Assembly (NCBI GenBank): GCA_002292815.1 | Contig: DBBX01000011.1 | Span: 847-45,074, forward strand | Length of the DNA: 44,228 nt | Reading direction: 5' to 3' | DNA from: Thiotrichaceae bacterium UBA973 | GTDB taxonomy: Bacteria > Pseudomonadota > Gammaproteobacteria > Eutrophobiales > Eutrophobiaceae | Shown: positions 8,780 through 17,902 of the stretch, piece by piece | Layout: each line of letters opens with the position of its first letter | Numbering within the stretch: the first letter of the stretch is position 1 | Made by a program: the position numbers and the translations under genes | The notes under the pieces: generated by a model | Seen by the model: only the letters and a program-made list of their open reading frames with translations | The model's database searches: none | What the model was told of the DNA's origin: nothing

Positions 8780-9025
8780 ATGCAAATAAATGAATTCATA
8801 AAGATTGCATTGATGAAAAAGGTTGTCTTCATGGCTCTTAAAATGTCATTTATTGTCGGTTCTATTCTGGCATTAATCAATCATGGCGATGCGATCTTTG
8901 AGGGTACAATAACGCGAGAAAACGTATGCCAGATTGTTCTCACTTTTTTAGTTCCCTATGCTGTTTCCACCTATTCTTCGGTTAAAGCAATGCAACGACA
9001 TGACAGAAAAAATGTTTCACGCTAA
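8780..9025 (+). CDS. Small membrane protein, NrtS (nitrate/nitrite transporter) family-like
   Basis: 81 residues with two hydrophobic helices (MSFIVGSILALIN, ~28–40, and CQIVLTFLVPYAVSTYSSV, ~55–73) joined by NHGDAIFEGTITRENV. The GTILALINHGD and LTYLVPYxVSTYS patterns match my recollection of the NrtS family, small proteins first shown to move nitrate and nitrite in marine cyanobacteria and widespread, mostly unstudied, in proteobacteria. No nitrate metabolism genes are nearby. Internal ATGs at 8813 or 8831 could be the true start, which would trim a poorly conserved amphipathic leader. No strong ribosome binding site was seen. Confidence 0.6.
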   Translation: MQINEFIKIALMKKVVFMALKMSFIVGSILALINHGDAIFEGTITRENVCQIVLTFLVPYAVSTYSSVKAMQRHDRKNVSR

Positions 9026-9064
9026 CCATTCTATTATCATAAATAACTAATTCTGTAATATAAA

Positions 9065-9931
9065 ATGAACGTAGTGTTATGGATGATGGGAGGTTTGGTC
9101 TCACTAAGTTTGATGGCTATTGGCGCAAGAGAACTTGCCGGACATATCACGACCTTTCAAATTCTTTTTTTTCGTAGTGTAATCAGTTTGATTGTCATTA
9201 CCCTAATAATAAATAAATCCAAAAAGCCAAATCTTTATTCAAGTAAACGTATCAAGTTACATATTGTGCGCAATATTTTTCATTTTGTTGGGCAGTATGG
9301 TTGGTTTCTTGGACTTGGACTATTGCCGTTGGCACATGTCTTTGCTCTGGAATTCACCGTGCCGCTATGGACTTTGATAATAGCAGCGCTGTTTTTAAAA
9401 GAAGGTATAACCATCAAGAAAACAATAGCGGTCTTCTTTGGAGTGGCGGGTGTGCTGGTTATATTAAAACCAGGTATTGAAATAATTGAACCGGCATCAC
9501 TGATTGTTTTGGTAGCAGCTATTGGGTATTCAGTTTCGCATGTCACAACCAAGTCACTGTCAAACACGGAAGATACACTCACTGTCTTGTTTTATATGTG
9601 TCTCATACAATTGCCAATTGGCTTGTTGTTGACTATTCATGACTGGGTTTTTCCTGATTTGAAACAGTGGTTATGGTTAGGTGTAGTTGGGATAACAGCT
9701 TTAACAGGGCATTATTGTATTACCAATGCGATGAAACTAGCGGAAGCAGGTATTGTCGTTACTCTGGATTTTTTGCGATTACCATTGATTGCGGTTGTTG
9801 GAGTCATCTTTTATAACGAAGCATTTGAATTTGCAGTTATCTTGGGAGCCAGTTTAATGTTATTTGGTAACCTGATAAATTTGAATGCATCAAAAAGAAA
9901 CCGTCTCCCTGCAGCAACAGATCAAGACTGA
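9065..9931 (+). CDS. EamA/DMT-superfamily permease
   Basis: 288 residues with about ten hydrophobic helices in two related halves, the EamA (drug/metabolite transporter) layout. The start MNVVLWMMGGLVSLSLMAIG is the first helix, and both halves end with helix pairs typical of the fold (e.g. LALEFTVPLWTLIIAALFLKE in the first half and the corresponding TLDFLRLPLIAVVGVIFYNE in the second). It is an inner-membrane exporter or importer of an unknown small solute. No operon partner indicates substrate; it starts 39 bases after the NrtS-like gene and could share its transcript. Confidence 0.85.
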   Translation: MNVVLWMMGGLVSLSLMAIGARELAGHITTFQILFFRSVISLIVITLIINKSKKPNLYSSKRIKLHIVRNIFHFVGQYGWFLGLGLLPLAHVFALEFTVPLWTLIIAALFLKEGITIKKTIAVFFGVAGVLVILKPGIEIIEPASLIVLVAAIGYSVSHVTTKSLSNTEDTLTVLFYMCLIQLPIGLLLTIHDWVFPDLKQWLWLGVVGITALTGHYCITNAMKLAEAGIVVTLDFLRLPLIAVVGVIFYNEAFEFAVILGASLMLFGNLINLNASKRNRLPAATDQD

Positions 9932-10092
9932 TCTTGTTTTAAGTCTTTATTTCATTACTAATTACTCTCTCTCAGTAAAACTTTAGTCCAGTCTTTGTGC
10001 ATGTGTCACATAATTAACACTTCGAGCTTGTTTGGGTAACGACTAATTACTTATATTTAGCTATGTCATTTGAAAACAGCGAGGTTTTAAAA

Positions 10093-10521
10093 ATGAATAC
10101 TAAACATGTCGGTCAACCCTATGATTTTTATGAAGAGACAAGGAAGTATCCACGGCTACAAATCAACCTGCCAATTACGATATGTCTTGATAACAAGCGA
10201 TTTATAACGGCAGGTATTTATGATATTTCACCTGATGGCTTGCAGGTTCGTTGCACTAGAGCTATTGCTGAAGCATTAAACCCACGAGGTAAAAGAATAA
10301 AGTATGAAGACAATATTATTGTTAATACGAAATTTACTGTGCCCATTGATGATGAACAGCATGTAGTCAGGGTCTCTTGTCAAATTTACTATTCCGTTAT
10401 GCTTCCTGACGTTGCAGGAGAAGATATTGCTTTTGGTTTGAAGTTTAAAAAGTTTGAAGGCCAATCAATTAGATATATTGGGGATCTTATTGAAAACGAA
10501 TTAGAACCGAAAATTGTATAA
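10093..10521 (+). CDS. PilZ domain protein (c-di-GMP binding)
   Basis: The PilZ signatures are intact: RxxxR as RKYPR near residue 16, and (D/N)xSxxG as DISPDGLQ about 30 residues later, followed by β-barrel strands. This argues for binding of cyclic di-GMP. The protein is a stand-alone PilZ of 142 residues. I chose ATG 10093 because a GAGG ribosome binding site lies 8 bases upstream; an in-frame ATG at 10063 would add ten residues without such a site. It is monocistronic between a DMT permease and the leftward cytochrome gene; its target (pilus, flagellum or polysaccharide) is not visible here. Confidence 0.85.
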   Translation: MNTKHVGQPYDFYEETRKYPRLQINLPITICLDNKRFITAGIYDISPDGLQVRCTRAIAEALNPRGKRIKYEDNIIVNTKFTVPIDDEQHVVRVSCQIYYSVMLPDVAGEDIAFGLKFKKFEGQSIRYIGDLIENELEPKIV

Positions 10522-10559
10522 CAATAAATTGTTGTCTTTAAATAATTCTGATGGAAATA

Positions 10560-10856
10560 TTATTTATCAGGATTGAAATTATAGAAAGATTCGTTCAAGT
10601 AAGCGGTGACATCATCGATCTCTTCTTCAAACCAGATTAATTCAGTCATGATTTCACATTGAACAACACGTTCGCGAAGTAATGAATAGCTTTTTGTTTT
10701 CCTGTCTTCGCGAGTGTACATAGAATCATCATGACAACGTACACAACTCTCATTGTGAAGTACTTTACCGTTGTCGCTATCAAATGCATATACTGGTGCA
10801 CTTAATAACAACATCGTTATTAAGTTTGCCAGTGAGGTCTTGTTGAATAAGTTCAT
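10560..10856 (-). CDS. Small periplasmic monohaem cytochrome c-like protein
   Basis: 98 residues with a signal peptide (hydrophobic run LANLITMLLLSAPVYA, cleavage likely after A24) and one haem c attachment motif, C38-V-R-C41-H42. Met46 and Met70 are candidate sixth ligands. The sequence after the haem site is short and acidic, unlike a typical 80–100-residue class I cytochrome c fold, so the haem pocket may be atypical. Its ATG overlaps the stop of the upstream M48 protease gene (ATGA, 10853–10856), so the two are translationally coupled. Role unknown; electron transfer or a redox/haem sensor are possible. Confidence 0.75.
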   Translation of the reverse strand: MNLFNKTSLANLITMLLLSAPVYAFDSDNGKVLHNESCVRCHDDSMYTREDRKTKSYSLLRERVVQCEIMTELIWFEEEIDDVTAYLNESFYNFNPDK

Positions 10857-12097
10857 GCAAATTTACTTTTCAAATGAGCGATTCTTATCGGTGCTGGTGG
10901 ATGTGAATCATGAAAAGCAGAATATAGTGGGTCCGGTGTTAATGTATTAGCATTTTCACGGTATAAACTCACCAATGCAGTAATCAAATTTTCTGTTTGT
11001 GCCTGACTCGCTGCAAAATCATCAGCTTCAAATTCATGTTGGCGTGAGATGAATGAAAACAAGGGTTGTACAAAAAATGTAAACGCAGGTGAGGCTATTA
11101 AGAACAATATTAATGCCATATAGGTAGACGCTTGTTCGACACCTAGGCCATTGTAAAACCAGGGCTCGTTAATCAGCCAGCCAAGTACTCCCAGGCCAAT
11201 CAAGAATACGGTTCCCAATACCGATATCCGTTTACGAATATGATTACATTTGAAATGTCCAAGTTCGTGTGCAAGAACGGCTTCAATTTCATCGTAACTA
11301 AGTTCATCGACTAAAGTATCAAAAAAGACAATACGTTTATTTGCTCCAAGGCCAGTAAAGTAGGCATTACCATGTGTCGAACGTGTTGAACCATCCATTA
11401 CAAATATACCCTGACTCTTGAATCCATTACGCGTCAGTAGATTTTCGATACGGGTTCTTAATTCTTCATTATCCAAGGGTCTGAATTTATTAAAAATGGG
11501 TGCTATAAAAGCCGGGTAGGCCCACATCATGATGAGACTAAAAGTCAGCCATGTCGCCCAGACATAAAGCCACCAATAGCTGCCACTATTTTCCATAATC
11601 CAAAGTACAAGTAATAAGATTGGCGTACCAATCAACAGACCTACTAGAGCATTTTTGAGTAAATCAACGATGAATATTTTTGGCGTCATCTTATTGAAGC
11701 CAAAGGATTGTTCTAGTTTAAATGTTCGATAAACAGACGTTGGTAAATCGAGTACGGACATAATAGCGAATACACTGAGAATGAACCCGGCACCGGTCCA
11801 AATTTCCGACAAGCCAAATGAACGCCACCAGCTATCTAGTAGTTGAAGACCGCCCGCCAGTGTCCATAATAATAAAAATACTGAACCGATAATGAGCTCA
11901 GCCAATCCAGTTTTTACCTTGGCTTGGGTATAGTCTGCAGCCTTGTGATGTGCTTCAACTGGAATTTTACCATTAAACGCTTCGGGCACATTTTCACGGT
12001 TAGAACGAATATGGTTGACATGTCGTTGTACTAAAAACCATTGAACAATGATGCTGACACTTAAGCTGAGTAAAAATATGGTGGTAAAGAGGTTCAC
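10853..12097 (-). CDS. M48 family membrane metalloprotease (Ste24/CAAX protease-like)
   Basis: 414 residues with the Ste24-type architecture: several N-terminal TM helices, a cytoplasmic-face zinc site HELGH at residues 277–281 within EAVLAHELGHFKCNHI, and the downstream FEADDFAAS motif, which supplies the third zinc ligand. The N-terminal ~200 residues match the peptidase M48 N-terminal module. Bacterial members are thought to take part in membrane protein quality control. The start is GTG 12097 because AGGAG lies about 10 bases upstream; it is divergent from orn across 114 bases. It precedes and overlaps the mini-cytochrome gene. Confidence 0.92.
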   Translation of the reverse strand: MNLFTTIFLLSLSVSIIVQWFLVQRHVNHIRSNRENVPEAFNGKIPVEAHHKAADYTQAKVKTGLAELIIGSVFLLLWTLAGGLQLLDSWWRSFGLSEIWTGAGFILSVFAIMSVLDLPTSVYRTFKLEQSFGFNKMTPKIFIVDLLKNALVGLLIGTPILLLVLWIMENSGSYWWLYVWATWLTFSLIMMWAYPAFIAPIFNKFRPLDNEELRTRIENLLTRNGFKSQGIFVMDGSTRSTHGNAYFTGLGANKRIVFFDTLVDELSYDEIEAVLAHELGHFKCNHIRKRISVLGTVFLIGLGVLGWLINEPWFYNGLGVEQASTYMALILFLIASPAFTFFVQPLFSFISRQHEFEADDFAASQAQTENLITALVSLYRENANTLTPDPLYSAFHDSHPPAPIRIAHLKSKFA

Positions 12098-12211
12098 GCG
12101 GTTTTTATCTCCTGAAAGAATTCTTGTCTGTTTTGTAATAAGTTGCTAATTATGTTCATATTTACTAAATAGTGGTTAAAATTAAATAATAAAATAAAAA
12201 CTGGATACATA

Positions 12212-12754
12212 ATGTCACATTCTGAAAATAACCTCATCTGGATCGATCTGGAAATGACTGGTCTTGATACTGATAATGACCTAATCATAGAGATCGCCAC
12301 TATCGTTACCGATCCACAGCTTAATATACTTGATGAAGGCCCGGTCATAGCAATCTTTCAAACTGATGAAGTACTGGGAAAAATGGATGAGTGGAATACA
12401 CGACAACATAATCAATCCGGTTTGGTTGAAAGAATCAAGAGCAGTTCATATGACGTTACTAAAGCTGAGAGTTTGACACTGGCTTTTCTAGAAAAGTTCG
12501 TTCCAAAAGGTAAATCACCAATGTGTGGTAATAGTATATGTCAGGATCGTCGGTTTATGCACCGATTAATGCCTCAATTAGAAGCCTATTTTCATTATCG
12601 AAATCTCGATGTTAGTACCCTCAAGGAAATTACAAAACGTTGGGCGCCTGAACAGGAAGACTATGCCAAACAAGGTAACCACCTCGCTATTGATGACACC
12701 CGCGATTCAATTAACGAATTGAAGTTTTATCGAGAGCACATCTTTAAAATATAG
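12212..12754 (+). CDS. orn: Oligoribonuclease
   Basis: 180 residues, the usual length. DEDDh exonuclease residues are visible: WIDLEMTGLD (Exo I Asp, Glu), GNSICQDRRFMHR (Exo II Asp), and HLAIDDTRDSI (Exo III, with His and Asp). The enzyme degrades 2–5-nt RNA fragments, including the pGpG from c-di-GMP turnover, in the cytoplasm. A weak GGATA lies before ATG 12212. The stop is two bases before the nnr start, so the two are probably one transcript. Confidence 0.96.
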   Translation: MSHSENNLIWIDLEMTGLDTDNDLIIEIATIVTDPQLNILDEGPVIAIFQTDEVLGKMDEWNTRQHNQSGLVERIKSSSYDVTKAESLTLAFLEKFVPKGKSPMCGNSICQDRRFMHRLMPQLEAYFHYRNLDVSTLKEITKRWAPEQEDYAKQGNHLAIDDTRDSINELKFYREHIFKI

Positions 12755-12756
12755 CC

Positions 12757-14265
12757 ATGCTCAAATCTAATCGAAACTTGCCGGTTAATCTATTCACCGC
12801 CGAGCAGGTCAGAGAACTCGACCGGCTTGCCATCGAAGATCATGCTATTCCTGGCTATTCTCTCATGCAACGCGCAGCTCGCTATAGTTATGATGTGCTG
12901 AAACAACATTGGCCAGATGCTAATACTATCGCTGTCGTCTGTGGTAGTGGAAATAATGCAGGTGATGGCTACGTATTGGCTAAATTGGCAATAGAAGATG
13001 GGAAACAGGTTTCGGTAATAAACATGTTTAATACTAAAAACCTGAAGGCTGATGCGGCAACGGCGTATCAAGATTTAACCACTACAAATATAAGTCCACA
13101 AAAATTTTCGACTTCAATCTTTGATGGTGTTGATGTCATTGTTGATGCCTTATTTGGAACAGGGCTTGATCGCGATATAGAAGGGCAATGCTGTGATTTA
13201 ATAAATCTAATCAATACATCTGATTGTCCAACGATATCAATCGATATTCCTTCAGGGATAAATGCGGATACAGGGTCGATGATGAATATTGCCGTTAGCG
13301 CTGACGTCACCGCTACATTTATCGGATTAAAGCAGGGCATGTTTACCAGTGATGGACTCGCAGCTTCAGGTGACATTAAATTTAATGATCTTGATGTACC
13401 AGCAGAGGTTTACCAACAAATGAAGCTGCATAGTGACAACGAGGTGGCATGCCGCTTAATTCTTAATGATTTGAGTAGGGTACTTAAACCGCGACAGCGT
13501 AATTCACATAAAGGTCATTTTGGTCATGTGCTAGTTGTTGGTGGTGATGAAGGTTATCTCGGTGCAGCACGTATGGCGGCTGAGGCTGCAGCGCGTGTAG
13601 GTGCTGGTTTAGTGAGTGTCGCAACCCGTTCATCACATGCAAGTTTGTTGAGCACGGTAAGACCTGAAATCATGTCTCATGGGGTTGAAACATTGGATGA
13701 CTTAATGCCATTGATCAAACGTGCGACGGTGATCGCGATTGGGCCTGGCTTAGGTAAATCCGAATGGGCAAAATTATTATTTGCACGTGTGCTGGAATTA
13801 AAATTACCGATAGTCATTGATGCCGATGCGTTAAATTTATTGGCTGAAGAAGAACAAGCCTCAAGTTCGTGGGTGATTACGCCACATCCGGGTGAAGCGG
13901 CGCGTTTGTTAAATCTAGATACAAAATCAATTCAGCAAGACAGGTTCAATGCTCTGGGCTTGTTACATGAAAAATTTCAGGGGCCAGTTGTACTTAAAGG
14001 GTGTGGAACATTAATCGCCGATACTAAAGGAGAATTTTTTATCTGCGATGCTGGTAACCCGGGCATGTCTTCCGGCGGCATGGGTGATGTCTTAACCGGG
14101 GTAATTGCAGGTTTGATTGCCCAAGGTATTGAGATTAATCATGCCACTAAATTAGGCGTGTGTTTACATGCTATTGCTGCAGATCGAGCAACCATTGGCG
14201 GTGAGCGTGGTCTATTGGCGATGGATCTGATGCCGCATCTTCGCAACTTGGTCAATCTCAAATAA
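12757..14265 (+). CDS. nnr: Bifunctional NAD(P)H-hydrate epimerase/dehydratase
   Basis: 502 residues: N-terminal YjeF epimerase domain (~1–220; GSGNNAGDGYVLAKLA, DVIVDALFGTGLDRDI, DIPSGINADTG) followed by the ADP/ATP-dependent dehydratase domain (~235–500; KGHFGHVLVVGGDEGYLGAA, AIGPGLG, IDADALNLLA, GNPGMSSGGMGDVLTGVIAGL). It repairs hydrated NADH and NADPH. It abuts tsaE with no gap (stop at 14263–14265, ATG at 14266), the conserved yjeF–tsaE pairing. Confidence 0.96.
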   Translation: MLKSNRNLPVNLFTAEQVRELDRLAIEDHAIPGYSLMQRAARYSYDVLKQHWPDANTIAVVCGSGNNAGDGYVLAKLAIEDGKQVSVINMFNTKNLKADAATAYQDLTTTNISPQKFSTSIFDGVDVIVDALFGTGLDRDIEGQCCDLINLINTSDCPTISIDIPSGINADTGSMMNIAVSADVTATFIGLKQGMFTSDGLAASGDIKFNDLDVPAEVYQQMKLHSDNEVACRLILNDLSRVLKPRQRNSHKGHFGHVLVVGGDEGYLGAARMAAEAAARVGAGLVSVATRSSHASLLSTVRPEIMSHGVETLDDLMPLIKRATVIAIGPGLGKSEWAKLLFARVLELKLPIVIDADALNLLAEEEQASSSWVITPHPGEAARLLNLDTKSIQQDRFNALGLLHEKFQGPVVLKGCGTLIADTKGEFFICDAGNPGMSSGGMGDVLTGVIAGLIAQGIEINHATKLGVCLHAIAADRATIGGERGLLAMDLMPHLRNLVNLK

Positions 14266-14724
14266 ATGTTGTTAACGCTTGAGGGTGAGTCCGAGACAAT
14301 CGCATTGGGCGCTATTATAGCCAGTGCATTGCATGGCGGTGAGCTTATTTATTTACAGGGAGAGCTTGGTGCGGGTAAGACCACTTTTGTACGTGGATTA
14401 CTAAATGCACTAGGTCATTCTGGCAATGTAAAAAGTCCCACTTATACTTTGGTCGAACCCTATTCGATTGCTGGGAAAGATATTTATCACTTTGATTTAT
14501 ATCGTATTAATGACCCTGAAGAGCTTGAGGCAATGGGCATCCGTGATTATTGCGATGGCAAAGCAATCTGCCTGTTTGAATGGCCTGAGCAGGGAGCAGA
14601 TGTACTCCCCGAGGCGGATATCACTCTGCTTCTTTCACATATTTCCTCGGGCAGAGAGGTCGAAATAAAACCACATTCAGCCACCGGTGAGAACATTCTG
14701 CAACACATCAAATCAGCTTCATAA
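14266..14724 (+). CDS. tsaE: tRNA threonylcarbamoyladenosine biosynthesis ATPase TsaE
   Basis: 152 residues, standard size. Walker A is GELGAGKTTFVRGLL (~33–47), followed by the family's SPTYTLVEPY and HFDLYRI segments and the LFEWPEQG motif. TsaE is the P-loop ATPase that recycles the TsaB–TsaD complex making t6A37 in ANN-decoding tRNAs. It is contiguous with nnr; a promoter-like sequence for amiB starts 18 bases after its stop. Confidence 0.96.
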   Translation: MLLTLEGESETIALGAIIASALHGGELIYLQGELGAGKTTFVRGLLNALGHSGNVKSPTYTLVEPYSIAGKDIYHFDLYRINDPEELEAMGIRDYCDGKAICLFEWPEQGADVLPEADITLLLSHISSGREVEIKPHSATGENILQHIKSAS

Positions 14725-14742
14725 AACCGCTATCTACAGCAG

Positions 14743-14770
14743 TTGACACTACAGATATATCTACTATTAT
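14743..14770 (+). promoter_or_regulatory. Sigma-70-type promoter before amiB
   Basis: A consensus TTGACA (14743–14748), 16-base spacer and TATTAT (14765–14770). It sits in the 149-base gap between tsaE and amiB and would start the amiB–mutL–miaA transcript about 100 bases before ATG 14874. Confidence 0.55.
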
Positions 14771-14873
14771 TCATATAAAACATGGATATAGGTTGCTTTT
14801 TTAAACAAAACTTGAAACTATTCACCCTATAGTCATATAAACAATACAAAGGTCAGGATCTAAGGCAACGAAA

Positions 14874-16175
14874 ATGCGTCTGATTTTATTTAATATTTTC
14901 GTCTTTCTATCAACATCGGTTCTTGCTGAGGCAGTGACGATTAATAATGTGCGAGTTTGGGCCGCACCTGATAGTACTCGTATTGTGTTTGATGTTAGTG
15001 GTCCTGTTGAACATGAGTTGTCATTGTTAACAGCGCCTTATCGAACGGTTATCGATCTTAAACAAGCGTCGATGACTAAAAAGCCGGTTCAGCCCGGTTC
15101 TGAAGATAAGTATCTACAAGCGATTCGTTCAGCTGTGCGTAACCAAGATGATCTGCGGATAGTATTGGATCTGAAAAAGTTCGTTAAATATAAAACATTC
15201 CAATTAAAACCCAATAAACAATATGGTCACCGGTTAGTTGTTGATCTTTATGGTGCTGACGCTGAAAAAATAAAAGCGAATAGTGTTCTGGAAGAAGTTA
15301 CCTCAGCGAATCGACCGCGTGAGGTGATCATTGCTATTGATGCTGGTCATGGTGGTGAAGACCCTGGAGCCAGGGGACCAAGCGGCGTCTATGAAAAAAA
15401 TGTTGTATTGAAGATTTCTCAAAAGCTTGTCGATGTTATTAATAAAGAACACGGCATGCGTGCGGTTATGATCCGTAAGGGTGATTACTATATGTCTTTA
15501 CGCAAGCGTATTAACAAAGCACGAGAATATAAGGCGGATCTGTTTATGTCTGTCCATGCAGATGCATTTCGTGACCCGAAGGTGCATGGATCCTCGGTTT
15601 ATGTTCTATCCAAACGCGGCGCAAGTAGTGAAGCGGCTAAATGGCTAGCCGAGTCTGAAAATGCCTCAGATCTAATCGGTGGTGTTAGTCTAGATAATAA
15701 AGATGATGTGCTCGCTTCTGTGTTGCTGGATTTGTCACAAACTGCCAGTCTTGAAGCCAGTATCGATATTGCTGACCGTGTATTGAAGGGTCTAAAAAGC
15801 GTTGGCAAGGTACATAAGCGTACTGTGCAGTCAGCTGGTTTTGCCGTTTTAAAGTCACCTGACATTCCTTCAATATTGATCGAGACGGCATTTATTTCGA
15901 ACCCACAGGAAGAACGAAAATTATTGAGTAAAAATCACCGGACCAATATGGCAAATGCAATCATGGTTGGTCTACGTGGTTATTTCCGGGACTTTGCCCC
16001 AGAAGGAACCTTGTTGGCTTCACGAAAGCACATTATAGGACGCGGTGAAACGCTTTCGACTATTGCACAACACTACGAGGTCACTACTGATACCTTACGA
16101 CGATACAATGATCTGAAAGGCGATTTGGTTCGTGTGGGGCAGACGATTAGTATTCCAAGAAGTAGCGGTACTTGA
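14874..16175 (+). CDS. amiB: N-acetylmuramoyl-L-alanine amidase with AMIN and LysM domains
   Basis: 433 residues, exported: signal peptide MRLILFNIFVFLSTSVLAEA. The AMIN domain follows (~20–125; VRVWAAPDSTRIVFDVSG), then the zinc amidase_3 catalytic domain (~155–375) with AIDAGHGGEDPGARG, MSVHADAF and ILIETAFISNPQEE carrying the zinc ligands and catalytic Glu, and a C-terminal LysM repeat (HIIGRGETLSTIAQHYEV, ~385–430). It cleaves the peptide from muramic acid to split septal murein, normally activated by EnvC or NlpD. The LysM plus position before mutL matches AmiB of E. coli. RBS AAGG lies upstream of ATG 14874. Confidence 0.93.
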   Translation: MRLILFNIFVFLSTSVLAEAVTINNVRVWAAPDSTRIVFDVSGPVEHELSLLTAPYRTVIDLKQASMTKKPVQPGSEDKYLQAIRSAVRNQDDLRIVLDLKKFVKYKTFQLKPNKQYGHRLVVDLYGADAEKIKANSVLEEVTSANRPREVIIAIDAGHGGEDPGARGPSGVYEKNVVLKISQKLVDVINKEHGMRAVMIRKGDYYMSLRKRINKAREYKADLFMSVHADAFRDPKVHGSSVYVLSKRGASSEAAKWLAESENASDLIGGVSLDNKDDVLASVLLDLSQTASLEASIDIADRVLKGLKSVGKVHKRTVQSAGFAVLKSPDIPSILIETAFISNPQEERKLLSKNHRTNMANAIMVGLRGYFRDFAPEGTLLASRKHIIGRGETLSTIAQHYEVTTDTLRRYNDLKGDLVRVGQTISIPRSSGT

Positions 16176-16231
16176 TAAACCTCACACACTAGGACTACCT
16201 AGTCAGTAATACCTGCCGTATCATACGGCTC

Positions 16232-17902
16232 ATGTCTGATAGTAAAAGTTTTCCTCGCATCCATAAACTCCCTGTTTCAGTTGCAAACCAGATTGCTGCT
16301 GGTGAAGTGATCGAACGCCCGGCTTCTGTCGTAAAGGAATTGATTGAAAACAGTATTGATGCCGCGGCAACAAAAATTGAAATCGATATTGAAGAAGCAG
16401 GTAAAAGTTTGATACGTGTGCGTGATAATGGACAGGGGATTCATAAAGATGATCTGGCTTTAGCGTTACAAGCACATGCGACCAGTAAATTATCAATATT
16501 TTCTGACCTGTCACAAATAGTCAGTATGGGCTTCAGAGGCGAAGCTATTCCCAGTATTGCTTCGGTTTCACGATTTAAAATGACATCGCGCCTTAAAGGT
16601 TCCAAACAGGCTTGGAGTATCGATAATCAATCCCAGATAAAACCAGCATCCCATGAGACCGGGACAACAGTTGAAGTTGATGATTTATTTTTTTCTACAC
16701 CAGGGCGTCGTAAGTTTTTAAAATCAGAAAAAACTGAGTATCTACACATTCAGTCTTTGATTAGAGCACTCGCCTTGAGTCACTTTTCAACCGGATTATT
16801 CGTTAAACATAATGATCATCCTTTATTTAGTTTACCCGCGTGTAAGGACGATATTGAACATCGTGTCATCAGTGTTTGTGGACGGTCTTTTATTAATAAA
16901 AGTGTCAAGGTTGATTCTGCAAAAGAGGGTATGCATTTATGGGGCTGGTTGGGATTAAATGACGTAGCTCGTAGTCAATCTGATCGACAGTATTTTTACG
17001 TCAATGGCCGGGTTGTTCGAGATAAGCATGTCAGTCACGCCATACGTTTAGCTTATGATGATCGCATTGCTACTGGTCGTTATCCAAGTTATGTGCTGCA
17101 CTTTGAAATTGATCCTTCATTAGTTGATGTTAATGTCCATCCTGCCAAATCAGAAGTCCGGTTTTCAGAAACCCGAAATGTGCATGATTTTATTTATAGC
17201 AGTCTTTTAGAGTGTTTAAGAAAACCAATAGTCGCTGTAGACAACAATGTTAACTATGGCACGAATGAATTAAATGCTCATAAAAAAATTAATGAAGGAG
17301 CTAATGTTTATAGCACGGCTAATTTCAAACAAACCGATATTCTCGATAGCAGGAGGACATCGTCCAAATATTTATCATTACTATCAAACCAATTCCTAAT
17401 TGCTACAATTAGTGATTATCAATATTTAATTGATATCGCTAAATCAAGAGCATTAATAACTGCACAGCATTTATACAAAAGTTTCTTGTCACAGTCGATG
17501 ACAATGAGACCTGTTCTAGTGCCGGTGGCTTGTGAATTGAATGCTGATTTACGGGAAATTGTTAATAAAGATGTAGTAATTATTGAGCAATGGGGCTTTA
17601 AATTAGAACAGATAGCACCAACGCAAATATTAATTCGCTCGATACCTGCCATATTGATTTATGCCGAATTAATTCCTTTAGTCAATGATCTGCTTGCTGC
17701 CTTAAATAAAAATGAGGCGGCTGAATTTATTTCTAATAAACTAGCGCAGCACATTAACGATTCAGGTACAACGTTGGATGCTAACAACACAATACAATTA
17801 ATTAATGATATTTCCATGTTTGAAAATATATCGCATGAATCGAGTCCATTACCATGGCGTAAACTTGATTCTGAAACCTTATCAACACTTCTTAAATCAT
17901 GA
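16232..17902 (+). CDS. mutL: DNA mismatch repair protein MutL
   Basis: 556 residues. N-terminal GHKL ATPase motifs are intact: NQIAAGEVIERPASVVKELI (~15–34), RVRDNGQGI, HATSKL and SMGFRGEAIPSIASV, plus the transducer domain ending near NVHPAKSEVRFSE (~310). MutL links mismatch-bound MutS to strand incision. The C-terminal dimerisation domain (~370–556) lacks the DQHA(x)2E(x)4E endonuclease motif: the matching spot reads LITAQHLYKSFL. It also lacks the CPH-type zinc motif near the end. This is the E. coli-like, MutH-dependent form rather than the self-nicking form. It ends in an ATGA overlap with miaA. Confidence 0.95.
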   Translation: MSDSKSFPRIHKLPVSVANQIAAGEVIERPASVVKELIENSIDAAATKIEIDIEEAGKSLIRVRDNGQGIHKDDLALALQAHATSKLSIFSDLSQIVSMGFRGEAIPSIASVSRFKMTSRLKGSKQAWSIDNQSQIKPASHETGTTVEVDDLFFSTPGRRKFLKSEKTEYLHIQSLIRALALSHFSTGLFVKHNDHPLFSLPACKDDIEHRVISVCGRSFINKSVKVDSAKEGMHLWGWLGLNDVARSQSDRQYFYVNGRVVRDKHVSHAIRLAYDDRIATGRYPSYVLHFEIDPSLVDVNVHPAKSEVRFSETRNVHDFIYSSLLECLRKPIVAVDNNVNYGTNELNAHKKINEGANVYSTANFKQTDILDSRRTSSKYLSLLSNQFLIATISDYQYLIDIAKSRALITAQHLYKSFLSQSMTMRPVLVPVACELNADLREIVNKDVVIIEQWGFKLEQIAPTQILIRSIPAILIYAELIPLVNDLLAALNKNEAAEFISNKLAQHINDSGTTLDANNTIQLINDISMFENISHESSPLPWRKLDSETLSTLLKS

